Numbered from the stretch's first letter, positions 1 through 9,070 are shown. The stretch is 47,828 bases of DNA from Rhodospirillaceae bacterium (GCA_002686255.1 NZAZ01000080.1:1-47828); one strand, 5' to 3'. Numbers and translations: made by a program. Notes: a model not told the origin generated them from the sequence alone.

Positions 1-56
1 CGGCGTCTCGAAGCCTCATCCTGAGGAGCCGGCCAGCGGACGGCGTCTCGAAGGAT
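1..56. repeat. REP-like palindromic repeat with CGGCGTCTCGAAG repeats
   Basis: The 13-mer CGGCGTCTCGAAG occurs at 1-13 and again at 41-53. Between them lies CATCCTGAGGAG at 18-29. On the other strand this reads as CCTTCGAGACGCCG followed by CTCCTCAGGATG, the usual two halves of an interspersed palindromic repeat common in alphaproteobacterial intergenic DNA. It lies just downstream of the parE stop. The family assignment is from memory of the motif; the repeats themselves are visible. Confidence 0.6.
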
Positions 57-88
57 TGTTGGAGAAAATCCACTTTTTCAGCAGCCTG

Positions 89-2308
89 CTAGACGTCGAT
101 CCGGTCGACGAACTGGGCGTGCTCCTGGATATATTGGAAGCGCAACTCCGGCTTTTTCCCCATCAACTGATCGACCAGCTTCGCCGTCTCGCGGGCCTCG
201 GCGATGTCCTCGTCCGAATGGCGCGGCGGCACGGTGACGCGAAGCAGGGTCCGGGTCTTCGGATCCATGGTCGTTTCCTTCAATTGCCGGGGCGGCATCT
301 CGCCCAGGCCCTTGAAGCGGCTGATGTCGATTTTGCCGCCGCCGGTGAACTCTTTTTTCATCAATTCGTCCTTGTGGGCGTCATCCATGGCATAGACCGT
401 CCTGGCCCCCTGGGTGATTCGGTACAGGGGTGGCATGGCCAGGTAAAGATGACCAGTTTCAATGAGTTCCGGCATTTCCTTAAAGAAGAACGTCATCAAA
501 AGCGAAGCGATATGGGCGCCGTCCACGTCGGCGTCGGTCATGACGATGACCCGTTCGTAGCGCAGGTCGTCTTCGATGAACTGATCGCCGATGCCGGCCC
601 CCAGGGCTTCGATCAGATCACTCAGTTCCTGGTTGGCCTGCATCTTGTCGGCCGAGGCGCTGGCGACGTTGAGGATCTTGCCGCGAAGCGGCAGCACCGC
701 CTGGGTCTTGCGGTCGCGGCCCGATTTCGCCGAGCCGCCGGCGGAATCGCCCTCGACGAGGAAGATTTCCGTGCCTTCGGCGGTGGTATTGGTGCAATCG
801 GTCAGTTTCCCGGGCAGGCGCAGCTTCTTGGTCGCCGACTGGCGCTTCATTTTCTTGTCGTGGCGGCGCTTGAGCCGCATTTCGGTGCGTTCGATTACGT
901 GTTCCAGGACCGCGTCGGCCATGTCCGGGGCGGCGGACAGCCAGTGGTCGAAGTGATCGCCCAGGGACGCCTCGACCAGCTTCTGCGCCTCCGCCGAGGA
1001 CAGGCGTTCCTTGGTCTGACCCTGGAACTGCGGGTCGGTGATGAACAGCGACAACATGATGCAGGCGTCGCCGACGACGTCGTCGGCGGTGATTTTCGCC
1101 GCCTGTTTGTTATTGGTGAGCTCCCCATAGGCGCGCAACCCCTTGGCCAGCGCGCCGCGAAGGCCCAGTTCGTGGGTGCCGCCCTGGGGCGTCGGCACGG
1201 TGTTGCAGTACGAATTGAAGAACCCGTCTTCGTCGAGCGGCCAGGCGACGGCCCATTCCACCTTGCCCGTGGCGCCGCCGGCCTTGCCGTTGCCGTTCAG
1301 TTCCGCCCGGCCGGCGAACGGTTCCGCCGTCAGCGCCTTGCGGCCGTCCAGCTTCGAGACCAGGAAATCCTTGAGCCCGCCGGGGAAATGCAGGGTCGCC
1401 TTGTCGGGCGTGTTGTCGCCGGCCCGGATCAGCTTCGCATCGCACGACCAGCGGATTTCGACGCCCCGGAACAGATAGGCCTTGGACCGCGCCATCCGGT
1501 ACAACAGCGCCGGGCGGAAATGGGCGCGGGAGTCGAAGATCTTGGGATCGGGGTGGAAGATGACGGTGGTGCCGCGGCGGTTTTGCACGGCGCCGCTTTT
1601 TACCAGCCCGGTTTCCGGGTTGCCGCGGACGAAGGACTGCGACCACAGATTCTTGTCCCGGGCGACCTCGACCGTCAGGCGGTCCGACAGCGCATTGACC
1701 ACGGACAGGCCGACCCCGTGCAGCCCGCCGGCGGTCACGTATACATCGCCGCCGAACTTGCCGCCCGAATGCAGCGTCGTCAGGATCACCTCCAACGCCG
1801 ATTTGTCCTTGAACTTGGGGTGCGGGTCGACGGGGATGCCGCGGCCGTTGTCGCTGATGGTGACGGTCTGGTCCTCGGAGAGACTGATATGGATGCGGCT
1901 GGCATGACCGGCGACCGCTTCGTCCATGGCGTTGTCCATGATTTCCGCCGCCAGGTGGTGCAGGGCGCGCTCATCGATGCCGCCGATGTACATACCGGGC
2001 CGGCGGCGGACCGGCTCCAGCCCCTCCAGGACCTCGATGTCCTTGGCCGAATACCGGCCACCCTTGGCGCCAGTCTTGGGGGCGGCTTGGGGGGTGGGCG
2101 AAGGGGCCGGTTTCTTTTTCGGTTTTGCCGCGGTTTTGGCCGCCGGTCCTGTCTTCGCCTTGGCCGAAGGGGCGGCCTTGGCGTGATTGGCCTTGGCCGC
2201 GGGCTTCTTCCCCTTAACCTTGGCCCTTGACGGCCCCTTGGGGGGGGCCTTGGCCTTCGCCGGTATCTTTTCTGATACCCCGGTTTGATCGAATAGATCG
2301 CCCGTCAT
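89..2308 (-). CDS. parE: DNA topoisomerase IV subunit B (ParE) with a basic N-terminal tail
   Basis: This is the ATPase subunit of topoisomerase IV, which with ParC decatenates daughter chromosomes. The GHKL ATP-binding domain begins with VLEGLEPVRRRPGMYIGG and contains EIMDNAMDEA at about residues 122-131. The Toprim motifs are EGDSAGGSAKSGRDRKT at about residue 520 and DADVDGAH at about residue 600. I chose the ATG at 2308, giving 739 residues, because GGAG lies five bases upstream; an ATG seven codons earlier has no better site. Residues 14-85 are almost entirely Lys, Ala and Pro, like a histone H1 tail, and precede the conserved core. Such a tail is absent from E. coli ParE. GyrB is the alternative, but the start of the core reads as ParE type. 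Confidence 0.9.
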   Translation of the reverse strand: MTGDLFDQTGVSEKIPAKAKAPPKGPSRAKVKGKKPAAKANHAKAAPSAKAKTGPAAKTAAKPKKKPAPSPTPQAAPKTGAKGGRYSAKDIEVLEGLEPVRRRPGMYIGGIDERALHHLAAEIMDNAMDEAVAGHASRIHISLSEDQTVTISDNGRGIPVDPHPKFKDKSALEVILTTLHSGGKFGGDVYVTAGGLHGVGLSVVNALSDRLTVEVARDKNLWSQSFVRGNPETGLVKSGAVQNRRGTTVIFHPDPKIFDSRAHFRPALLYRMARSKAYLFRGVEIRWSCDAKLIRAGDNTPDKATLHFPGGLKDFLVSKLDGRKALTAEPFAGRAELNGNGKAGGATGKVEWAVAWPLDEDGFFNSYCNTVPTPQGGTHELGLRGALAKGLRAYGELTNNKQAAKITADDVVGDACIMLSLFITDPQFQGQTKERLSSAEAQKLVEASLGDHFDHWLSAAPDMADAVLEHVIERTEMRLKRRHDKKMKRQSATKKLRLPGKLTDCTNTTAEGTEIFLVEGDSAGGSAKSGRDRKTQAVLPLRGKILNVASASADKMQANQELSDLIEALGAGIGDQFIEDDLRYERVIVMTDADVDGAHIASLLMTFFFKEMPELIETGHLYLAMPPLYRITQGARTVYAMDDAHKDELMKKEFTGGGKIDISRFKGLGEMPPRQLKETTMDPKTRTLLRVTVPPRHSDEDIAEARETAKLVDQLMGKKPELRFQYIQEHAQFVDRIDV

Positions 2309-2428
2309 GGCTGCTCCATTTCCAAACATTGGCGATATCCTAATAAAGCCTGTCGCCGTCTTGCAAGCATGATAGAGTACCTAACATTAAGATTCCTACA
2401 AGATATTGTGGTTTTGGAGTAGGGGAAC

Positions 2429-2809
2429 ATGTCCGAACCGAAAGGAGAACTGGCCATCCGCACCCTGGCGATGCCGGCGGACACCAACCCGGCCGGTGAT
2501 ATTTTCGGCGGTTGGCTGATCTCGCAGATGGATATCGCCGGCGGCGTTACCGCGTCGGCCCGCGCCCATGGCCGGGTGGCGACTATCGCCGTCACCGGGT
2601 TCACCTTCCATAAGCCGGTTTTGGTCGGCGACGTGGTCTGTTGTTACGCCGATATACAGAAAGTCGGAACGACATCAATCACCATCGGCATCGAGGCCTG
2701 GGTGCTGCGCCGCGACGAATCCAAGGACCAGATCAAGGTCACGGAAGGGGTGTTCACCTTCGTGGCGCTGGACGGCGACGGCAAGCCGCGCCCGGTGCCG
2801 CCGGCATAA
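2429..2809 (+). CDS. yciA: acyl-CoA thioesterase, YciA-like hotdog protein
   Basis: The 126-residue product is a single hotdog domain of the YciA/BFIT acyl-CoA thioesterase group, which hydrolyses acyl-CoA to free CoA and fatty acid in the cytoplasm. The first third has the family motif NPAGDIFGGWLISQMDIAGG, with the expected catalytic Asp in the GD step, and TFHKPVLVGDVV follows. Its length is normal for the family. The start ATG follows AGTAGGGGAAC. It is divergent from parE and shares an intergenic region of about 120 bases with it, so both promoters probably lie there. The acyl chain preference cannot be told from sequence. Confidence 0.85.
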   Translation: MSEPKGELAIRTLAMPADTNPAGDIFGGWLISQMDIAGGVTASARAHGRVATIAVTGFTFHKPVLVGDVVCCYADIQKVGTTSITIGIEAWVLRRDESKDQIKVTEGVFTFVALDGDGKPRPVPPA

Positions 2810-2831
2810 AGGCCGCCGCCGGCGCCCGGCT

Positions 2832-2915
2832 TCAGGCGATGAGCATGAAGGCGTAACCGGCCGCGGCCATCACCGCCAGGGCCAGGAACTCCTTGAGGAA
2901 AGCGTTGTTTGTCAT
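2832..2915 (-). CDS. 27-residue single-span membrane peptide
   Basis: This short reading frame begins MTNNAFLKEFLALAVM and ends with GYAFMLIA before TGA. Residues 9-27 are almost wholly hydrophobic, enough for one transmembrane helix, after a short polar N-terminus. AAGAGAA lies about ten bases before the ATG and could be a weak ribosome binding site. It converges with the yciA gene. Small proteins of this kind include respiratory-complex accessory subunits and small toxins, but I do not recognise this one. The composition and tidy start and stop argue for a real gene; conservation has not been tested. Confidence 0.45.
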   Translation of the reverse strand: MTNNAFLKEFLALAVMAAAGYAFMLIA

Positions 2916-3073
2916 CGGGTGTGGTTCTCTTGGCAAAAATCGTTATCGGAACAAAACAAGAACACATATTCAAAAGCAATGCAACCACTTTTTTTTCTGT
3001 CGTGTAATCATTTGATTCGATAGAGTTATTTTTTGTTCGCCGGGCGGGTGCGTGTTCGGCGGAGAGGGTGAGA

Positions 3074-3289
3074 ATGAAACCTTTTTCCGGCTCCGCTTTC
3101 CTCGGCGGATTGGTTCTAACGGCCGTGATCTCCGTCCCGTCGGCCCAAGCCGACAAGGCCAGGGTTCTCAAGGCCACCGCCAACCGTCATCGCCAGCCGC
3201 CGACAAGAAAAAAGGGCCGCGCTCCGGGTCTGATCGTCTTAGATTGTTTTGATCTAAGACGTGAATCAGCCCCTAGTTATAAAAGTTAG
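3074..3289 (+). pseudogene. truncated secreted protein running into a hairpin repeat
   Basis: The frame starts at ATG 3074 behind GGAGAGGG and encodes a clear signal peptide of about 26 residues, with a hydrophobic core LGGLVLTAVISV and cleavage after SAQA. The mature part begins DKARVLKATANRHRQ and then becomes basic and disordered. From about 3236 to the stop, the codons lie inside the hairpin repeat block, so the C-terminus is made by repeat DNA. The mature start resembles small periplasmic proteins beginning ADKARV, which continue for about 70 more residues. I therefore read this as a gene truncated by deletion or repeat insertion. It could still be expressed. Confidence 0.4.
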
Positions 3290-3379
3290 AGGGCGATTCA
3301 CGTTTCAAATTGTAGAAATTTGAAACGATCGCACCCTAGGGGGGAGGCGGCCCTTGTGTTTCGGCTTTGAAACGATCGC
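3236..3379. repeat. block of three adjacent hairpins with a 14-bp direct repeat
   Basis: Hairpin 1 is GTCTTAGAT (3236-3244), a seven-base loop, then ATCTAAGAC (3252-3260). Hairpin 2 is GTGAATC (3261-3267) paired with GATTCAC (3295-3301), with a further inner GCCC-CTA/TAG-A-GGGC stem. Hairpin 3 is CGTTTCAAATT (3301-3311), GTAGA, then AATTTGAAACG (3317-3327). TTTGAAACGATCGC occurs at 3319-3332 and again at 3366-3379. All arms are exact apart from the inner stem. The arrangement looks like a composite interspersed repeat. It sits just beyond the 3' end of the minus-strand glutamine synthetase gene and may also end its transcript. Confidence 0.75.
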
Positions 3380-3382
3380 GCT

Positions 3383-4804
3383 CTACGACGAGTAGTACAT
3401 CATGAATTCGACCGGATGGGGCGTGTGTTCGAAGTTGTAGACTTCCTCCCACTTCAGCTCCATGTAGCCGTCGATGGTGTCGTCGGTAAAGACGTCGCCC
3501 TTCTTGAGGAAGTCGCGGTCGGCGTCCAAGGCGTCCAGGGCCTCGCGCAAGGACCCGGCGACCGTCGGCACCTCGGCCAGTTCCTCGGGCGGCAGGTCGT
3601 AGAGGTCCTTGTCGATGGCGTCGCCGGGGTCGATCTTGTTCTGGATGCCGTCGAGGCCCGCCATCAGCATCGCCGCGAAGCCCAGGTACGGATTGCAGGC
3701 GGGGTCGGGGAAGCGGACCTCGACTCTTTTTCCGGCGGGGCTGGTGACGAACGGGATGCGGCAGCCGGCCGAGCGGTTGTGGGCCGAATAGGCGAGCAGC
3801 ACCGGCGCCTCGAAGCCCGGAATCAGCCGCTTGTAGCTGTTGGTGGTCGAGTTGACGAAGGCGTTGAACGATTTCGCGTGGGCCATGATGCCGCCGATGT
3901 AGTGGAGCGCCGTATCCGACAGGTCGGCATACCCCGACCCGGCGAAGGTCGGCTTGCCGTCCTTCCAGATCGATTGGTGCACATGCATGCCGGACCCGTT
4001 ATCGCCGGCCACCGGCTTCGGCATGAAGGTCGCCGTCTTGCCGTAGGTATGGGCGACCATATGGGTGACGTATTTATAGATCTGCAGGTTGTCGGCGCAG
4101 CGCACCAGGGGCGCGAAGGTCAGGCCCAGTTCGGCCTGGCTGGGCGCCACTTCGTGGTGGTGTTTGTCCATGCTGAGGCCCATTTCCTTCATCACCGAAA
4201 CCATCTCGGCGCGAAGGTCGGACCCCGAATCGACCGGCGGCACGGGGAAATAGCCGCCCTTCGCCGGCGGCCGGTGGCCGATGTTGCCTTCTTCCATGAT
4301 CTTGCCCGATACATAGGGGCCTTCCTCGGAATCGAATTCGTAGAAACACGAATTCATCGACACATCGAAGCGCACGTCGTCAAAGGTGAAGAATTCGGCT
4401 TCCGGTCCGAAATAGGCGGTGTCGCCGATTCCGGTGGAGTTAAGATAGGCTTCGGCTTTTCTGGCCACCGAACGCGGGTCGCGGCCATAGGGTTGACCGG
4501 TGGTCGGCTCCATGATGTCACAGAACATGATCAACGCCGGCTGGGCGGCGAAGGGGTCCATGACGGCGGTGGTCGGGTCGGGGATCAGCGCCATGTCGGA
4601 TTCATGGATACCCTTCCAGCCGGCGATCGACGAGCCGTCGAACATGACGCCGTCGGTGAATGAATCATCGTCGATGAATTCCGTCGTCATGGTCAGGTGC
4701 TGCCACTTGCCACGGGGGTCGGTAAAGCGCAGATCGACGAAGTTGATGTCGTCGTCCTTCAAAACCTTGAGGACGTCCGCTGGGGTCTTGCAGTTCAATG
4801 ACAT
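3383..4804 (-). CDS. glnA: glutamine synthetase type I (canonical copy)
   Basis: This enzyme makes glutamine from glutamate, ammonia and ATP in the cytoplasm as a dodecamer. The 473-residue length is normal for GSI-beta. Visible motifs are [18 protein letters not shown] near residue 55, the glutamate-site segment [10 protein letters not shown], the ATP-site segment NRSAGCRIP, and [10 protein letters not shown] near residue 400, whose Tyr is the adenylylation site. AAGGAAC precedes the ATG. It is the distal gene of a PII-glnA-glnA series on the minus strand and is separated from the upstream paralogue by 131 bases that contain a strong hairpin. This copy is the closer match to ordinary proteobacterial GlnA and is probably regulated by GlnE adenylylation. 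Confidence 0.93.
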   Translation of the reverse strand: MSLNCKTPADVLKVLKDDDINFVDLRFTDPRGKWQHLTMTTEFIDDDSFTDGVMFDGSSIAGWKGIHESDMALIPDPTTAVMDPFAAQPALIMFCDIMEPTTGQPYGRDPRSVARKAEAYLNSTGIGDTAYFGPEAEFFTFDDVRFDVSMNSCFYEFDSEEGPYVSGKIMEEGNIGHRPPAKGGYFPVPPVDSGSDLRAEMVSVMKEMGLSMDKHHHEVAPSQAELGLTFAPLVRCADNLQIYKYVTHMVAHTYGKTATFMPKPVAGDNGSGMHVHQSIWKDGKPTFAGSGYADLSDTALHYIGGIMAHAKSFNAFVNSTTNSYKRLIPGFEAPVLLAYSAHNRSAGCRIPFVTSPAGKRVEVRFPDPACNPYLGFAAMLMAGLDGIQNKIDPGDAIDKDLYDLPPEELAEVPTVAGSLREALDALDADRDFLKKGDVFTDDTIDGYMELKWEEVYNFEHTPHPVEFMMYYSS

Positions 4805-4899
4805 AATATCGGTTCCTTCGTGTCTGTCTGTCTCCGGGCCAAGCCGGTCACGGTTGTGTCAGGCAGGTCAAGACTTCATCACGGTTGGCCAAAACGGAC

Positions 4900-4921
4900 G
4901 CGGCGGGCCGAAGCCCGCCGC
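4900..4921 (-). terminator. GC-rich hairpin between the two glutamine synthetase genes
   Basis: GCGGCGGGC (4900-4908) and GCCCGCCGC (4913-4921) form a perfect nine-pair stem. Read on the minus strand, the transcribed sense, the loop is TTCG. TTTT follows at 4894-4891, five bases beyond the stem. It lies just after the stop of the upstream glnA copy. It probably terminates or attenuates read-through into the second copy, or stabilises the 3' end of the first message. Confidence 0.6.
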
Positions 4922-4935
4922 ACTTCAATATTAGC

Positions 4936-6366
4936 TTAGATGTCGTAGTAGAGAAAGAACTCGTGCGGATGCGGGCGGAGCCGGATCGCATCCACCTCAT
5001 TCTCCCGCTTGCACGATAGCCACATGTCGATGGCGTCCTGGGTGAAGACGCCGCCCTTTTGCAGGAATTTATTGTCGGCTTCCAGGGCATCCAGAGCCTC
5101 ATCCAGCGATGCGGGGGTCGATTCGACCGCCTTCGCTTCCTCGGGGGGCAAGTCGTAGAGGTCCTTGTCGATAGGCTCGCCCGGGTCGATCTTGTTTTCG
5201 ATCCCATCGAGGCCGGCCATAAGGATGGCGGAGAAAGCCAAATACCCATTGGTGGACGGATCGGGGGGGCGGAATTCGACCCGCTTCGCCTTTGGATTGG
5301 CCGTATACATGGGAATCCGGCAACAGGCGGAGCGGTTGCGCTGCGAGTAGACGAGATTGATCGGCGCCTCGTAGCCGGGAACCAGGCGGCGGTAGGAATT
5401 GGTCGTCGGCGCGCAGATCGCCAGCAGCGCCGGCGCGTGCTTCAGCAGGCCGCCGACATAGAAGCGCCCGATCTCGCTCAAACCCGCATAATCGTCGGCG
5501 CCGAAGAACAAGGGCTTGTCTTTTTTCCAGAGGCTGGAGTGAACATGCATGCCCGAAGCGTTGTCCTCGAACAGGGGCTTGGGCATGAAAGTGGCGGTCA
5601 TGCCGTAGGTCCTGGCCACGTTCTTGACCACGTACTTGTATTTCATCAGGCTGTCGCCCATTTGCGTGAGCGGGGCGAAGCGCATGTCGATCTCAGCCTG
5701 ACCGGCGGTCGCCACTTCGTGGTGGTGGACCTCGATCTCGATGCCGATGTCCTCCATGATCATCACCATCTCGGATCGAAGGTCCTGCATGCTATCGGTC
5801 GGCGGGACGGGGAAGTACCCCTCCTTCGGGCGCGGCTTGTGGCCGAGGTTGGGATCCTGGTCGTCGCCGGTCGTCCAGTTCCCCTCGACCGAATCGATGT
5901 GATAGAAAGAATGGTTGGTGCCCTCGGCGTAGCGGATGTCGTTGAAGACGAAGAACTCCGCTTCAGGACCGAAATAGACGGTGTCGGCGATCTTCGTGCT
6001 CTTCAGGTAAGTTTCCGCCTTTTGCGCAATATAACGCGCGTCGCGGCTGTAGGTTTTTCCGGTAATGGGATCGCGCACATTGCAGATCAACACCAGCGTC
6101 GGTACCGCCGTGAACGGATCAAGAAACGCGGTCGCCGGGTCCGGGACAACCATCATGTCGCTTTCCTGGATCTCCTGGAAGCCGCGGATCGACGATCCGT
6201 CGAAGCCGATGCCCTCGGTGAAAGCCTCGTCATCCAGACCTCTCGGCGGCAGAGAAAAGTGCTGCCAGACGCCGGGTAGGTCGGTGAAGCGCACGTCGAC
6301 CATCTGGACGTCGTTGTCCTTGATCGCCTTGGCGACGTCATCAGGGGTCTTGCAATTCAATGACAT
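4936..6366 (-). CDS. second, divergent glutamine synthetase type I
   Basis: This is a full-length 476-residue GSI paralogue. It retains FDGSSIRGFQEIQESDM, DNASGMHVHSSLW, NRSACCRIPMY and the adenylylation segment [10 protein letters not shown], so it should be catalytic. It departs from its neighbour in the middle: VHHHEVATAGQAEIDMRFAP and KYKYVVKNVARTYG replace the canonical AELGLTFAP and [13 protein letters not shown]. Both copies open with MSLNCKTP, suggesting an old duplication or the merging of N-termini by recombination. It starts 69 bases after the PII stop and is probably co-transcribed with it from the sigma-54 site upstream. Why two enzymes are kept side by side is not evident; different effector control is one possibility. 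Confidence 0.9.
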   Translation of the reverse strand: MSLNCKTPDDVAKAIKDNDVQMVDVRFTDLPGVWQHFSLPPRGLDDEAFTEGIGFDGSSIRGFQEIQESDMMVVPDPATAFLDPFTAVPTLVLICNVRDPITGKTYSRDARYIAQKAETYLKSTKIADTVYFGPEAEFFVFNDIRYAEGTNHSFYHIDSVEGNWTTGDDQDPNLGHKPRPKEGYFPVPPTDSMQDLRSEMVMIMEDIGIEIEVHHHEVATAGQAEIDMRFAPLTQMGDSLMKYKYVVKNVARTYGMTATFMPKPLFEDNASGMHVHSSLWKKDKPLFFGADDYAGLSEIGRFYVGGLLKHAPALLAICAPTTNSYRRLVPGYEAPINLVYSQRNRSACCRIPMYTANPKAKRVEFRPPDPSTNGYLAFSAILMAGLDGIENKIDPGEPIDKDLYDLPPEEAKAVESTPASLDEALDALEADNKFLQKGGVFTQDAIDMWLSCKRENEVDAIRLRPHPHEFFLYYDI

Positions 6367-6435
6367 TATGTGGGCTCCTCTTCCCTTACATTTTTATGTT
6401 GATGAAAAAATTGACGTTTTGCCTGATGTTGGTTT

Positions 6436-6777
<342 letters not shown>

Positions 6778-6860
6778 TTACGAGGGTTTCCAGTTTTTCA
6801 TGGGCTAAAGACCGGCCCGGGACTGAAGCGGCTTCCGGAGCCGGCGCTGTTGACGGTAAC

Positions 6861-6878
6861 CGCACAGATCGTGCCAAA
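6861..6878 (-). promoter_or_regulatory. sigma-54 (-24/-12) promoter for glnB-glnA
   Basis: The minus strand reads TTGGCACGATCTGTGCGG. The GG at 6875-6874 and GC at 6863-6862 are separated by exactly ten bases, as RpoN promoters require, and TTGGCACG is a perfect -24 element. The -12 element has GTGC in place of TTGC. The predicted start is near 6850, leaving a leader of about 75 bases before glnB. This fits NtrC-controlled expression under nitrogen limitation. Confidence 0.7.
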
Positions 6879-6970
6879 CCCGGCGAACCCGCCGCGAAAG
6901 ACATTTCTTCTGCGATTTCAATGAATTATCGGCCAAGCACCGATTTTGAACTGACTTCCTCTCTCCTCCC

Positions 6971-7006
6971 TGAATGCCTAAACTTTAGGCAGTTGCCCAG
7001 CATTCA
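6971..7006. repeat. two overlapping inverted repeats upstream of glnB
   Basis: TGAATGC at 6971-6977 is mirrored by GCATTCA at 7000-7006. Within this lies GCCTAAA (6976-6982), one base, then TTTAGGC (6984-6990). The block is about 100 to 130 bases upstream of the sigma-54 promoter and 45 bases after the aminotransferase stop. It could be an enhancer-type activator site or the 3' hairpin of the aminotransferase message. It does not match the usual NtrC consensus. Confidence 0.5.
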
Positions 7007-7050
7007 TGCGGGCTTTTGATTGCCGGGATCATACCACGAAAGGGGGGCTT

Positions 7051-8214
7051 TTAAAGACTTTCCCGGATACGCCCGATGGCGGCTTTGATGTTTTCCCTGG
7101 AGTTGGCGTAGGAAAAACGGACATAGCCCTCGCCGAAGCCGCCGAAGCTGGTGCCGGCGATGGTGGCGACGCCGGCCTCGTTCAGCATTCGGTCCTGGAA
7201 TTCGGCCGCCGTGATGCCGGTGCCGGAAATATTGGCGAAGGCATAGAAGGCGCCCCCCGGATCGGCGCAGGTGACGCCGGGGGTCTGGTTCAATTCGCCG
7301 ACGATGACCCGGCGCCGTTCGTCGAAGGCGCGGACCATATCGTCGACGGAGTCCTGGGGGCCCTCCAGGGCGGCGATTCCGGCATACTGGGCGGCGGCGT
7401 TGACGCAGGAATGACAGTTGATGGCCAGCCGCGTCGCCGGTTCGATCAGGTCCTTGGGCCACACCCCGTAACCGAGCCGCCAGCCGGTCATGGCGTAGGT
7501 TTTCGACCACCCGTCGAGAAGAATCACCCGGTCGCGGATGGTCTCGAATTCCAACAGGCTGACGTGGTGGCGCCCTTCGTAAAGCATGCGGCTGTAGATC
7601 TCGTCCGACAGGACATACACCCCGGGATGGTCCCGGAGGCCGTCGGCCAGGCGCTCGATTTGTTCGCCGGGGACGACGCCGCCGGTTGGGTTGGCGGGGC
7701 TGTTGAGGATCATCAGCCGCGTTTTCGGGGTGATCAGGCCCAGCACTTCCTCGGCGTTGAAGGAAAAGCCCGTGTCTTCGTAAAGCGGCATCGGCACCGC
7801 CTTGGCGCCGGTGAAGTTGATCGCCGATTCATAGATCGGGAAACCGGGGTTGGGATAGATGATCTCGGCCCCGGCCTCGCCGAACATCAGGATGGCGAAA
7901 AACATGGTTACCTTGGCGCCGGGAACGATCAGGACGTCACCGGGATCGACCGTGACGCCCCGGTGCTTGTCGATGTCGGCGCAGACGGCCTGGCGAAGCC
8001 CGGCAATGCCGGCGGCCGGCGTGTATCCGTGATGGCCGTCGCGAAGCGCCTTGATGGCGGCCTCGACGATATGGTCCGGGGTCTTGAAGTCGGGCTGGCC
8101 GATGCCGAGGTTGATGATGTCCCGGCCCTGACCTTCCAGCGCCTTCACCCGCGCCAGCACCTCGAACGCCGATTCCGTCCCCAGCCGTGAAATCCTGGCC
8201 GCCAGATCGGTCAT
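7051..8214 (-). CDS. PLP-dependent aminotransferase class I/II
   Basis: This is a 387-residue fold-type I aminotransferase of the aspartate/alanine group. The N-terminal motif NLGIGQPDFKTPDHI binds substrate. NSPANPTGG is the conserved Asn-Pro segment, SDEIYSRMLYEG carries the PLP-pairing Asp and Tyr, and DGWSKTYAMTGWRLGY holds the PLP lysine. The C-terminal Arg segment is VRFSYANSREN. The length is normal. It follows eipA by 38 bases on the same strand and may share its transcript. The amino-acid donor cannot be fixed from sequence; aspartate or alanine with 2-oxoglutarate is most likely. Confidence 0.85.
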   Translation of the reverse strand: MTDLAARISRLGTESAFEVLARVKALEGQGRDIINLGIGQPDFKTPDHIVEAAIKALRDGHHGYTPAAGIAGLRQAVCADIDKHRGVTVDPGDVLIVPGAKVTMFFAILMFGEAGAEIIYPNPGFPIYESAINFTGAKAVPMPLYEDTGFSFNAEEVLGLITPKTRLMILNSPANPTGGVVPGEQIERLADGLRDHPGVYVLSDEIYSRMLYEGRHHVSLLEFETIRDRVILLDGWSKTYAMTGWRLGYGVWPKDLIEPATRLAINCHSCVNAAAQYAGIAALEGPQDSVDDMVRAFDERRRVIVGELNQTPGVTCADPGGAFYAFANISGTGITAAEFQDRMLNEAGVATIAGTSFGGFGEGYVRFSYANSRENIKAAIGRIRESL

Positions 8215-8252
8215 TGCCGCGTTGCCTTTATCCGGGCTTCGGAAGCCAGGTT

Positions 8253-8852
8253 CTAAAACGGGAACCAGGAGGCTTCGCTGGTGTAATGGAGGTAACCGAG
8301 ATTGGCCCCGGCCCTGAGGCCGACCCCGGTGCGGATGGGGGCCAGGGTCGTGCCGCCGTCGGTTTGGTAGTTCACCCCGACGCCGGCGACCAGATAGAAG
8401 CTGCCGTCGACCCCCGGAAAACGCCGGAAAAGGTCTTCCGCCAAGGGCAGGTTGTAGACCAGAACGAAAGCCTTCGACGCGTTGCCGCCGACATCGAAAC
8501 CGATGGACGGCCCTTGCCAGAAAACCTCCCTTGCCGGCTTCCCCTTCAGGTTCAGTTCGCCCCTGCCGTAGCGCAGCCCGACGATGAAGGCGCCGGAGAC
8601 CTCCTCGCCGGTGATAAAGGCGTTGGGGTCGCCCAGATCGTCGAAGACTTTCTGGATGACCTCGGCCAGGCCCTTGGTGGCGACGCCAAAGAAATTTTCC
8701 GCCGCTTGCAGGATTTCGTTTTCGGTGAAGGTCTGCTGGGCGGCGCGGGCCTCAAGGGCGGGGAGGGAAAGCGCCACAACCGCCGCCAGTATGATTCCGC
8801 CGATTCGCCGCCGGCGCCAAATTCGCGGGCAAAATTTTGCAAGCCTTTCCAT
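8253..8852 (-). CDS. DUF1134/EipA-family envelope protein
   Basis: The protein is about 199 residues. It has an arginine-rich N-terminus, a hydrophobic segment IGGIILAAVVALSLPALEARA that looks like a signal peptide, and a single DUF1134 domain. Family features include GEEVSGAFIVGLRYGRGEL, WQGPSIGFDVGGNASK, GVGVNYQ, LAPIRTGVGLRAGANLGYL and the terminal WFPF. EipA of Brucella, in this family, is a periplasmic beta-barrel needed for envelope integrity. I chose the ATG at 8852 because GGAAGGGCGG lies just upstream. In-frame ATGs at 8867 and 8933 are alternatives. Placement in the periplasm is inferred from the signal. Confidence 0.83.
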   Translation of the reverse strand: MERLAKFCPRIWRRRRIGGIILAAVVALSLPALEARAAQQTFTENEILQAAENFFGVATKGLAEVIQKVFDDLGDPNAFITGEEVSGAFIVGLRYGRGELNLKGKPAREVFWQGPSIGFDVGGNASKAFVLVYNLPLAEDLFRRFPGVDGSFYLVAGVGVNYQTDGGTTLAPIRTGVGLRAGANLGYLHYTSEASWFPF

Positions 8853-9070
8853 GAACCGCCCTTCCATTGACCTGTAGCTTTGTGACTCTAGGACAGGGAA
8901 CGCCTCCAACGCAACGCCGGAACGCGGCTTCACCGCGGGGTAATGAAGAACATGCCGTGGAGTCCCCGGGGAGTCCCGGGGCCGGCCGGGGTGGCGCTTG
9001 ACGCTCCAGGTTCATATGTCTACACAGATGCGCCGCCGCATAGTCAAGTCCATGCGCCGGCCCTCGTATG

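Noticed and set aside
56..2230. 724-codon open frame antisense to parE
   Set aside because: It mirrors the parE codon phase in GC-rich DNA, has no family resemblance and overlaps a certain gene entirely.
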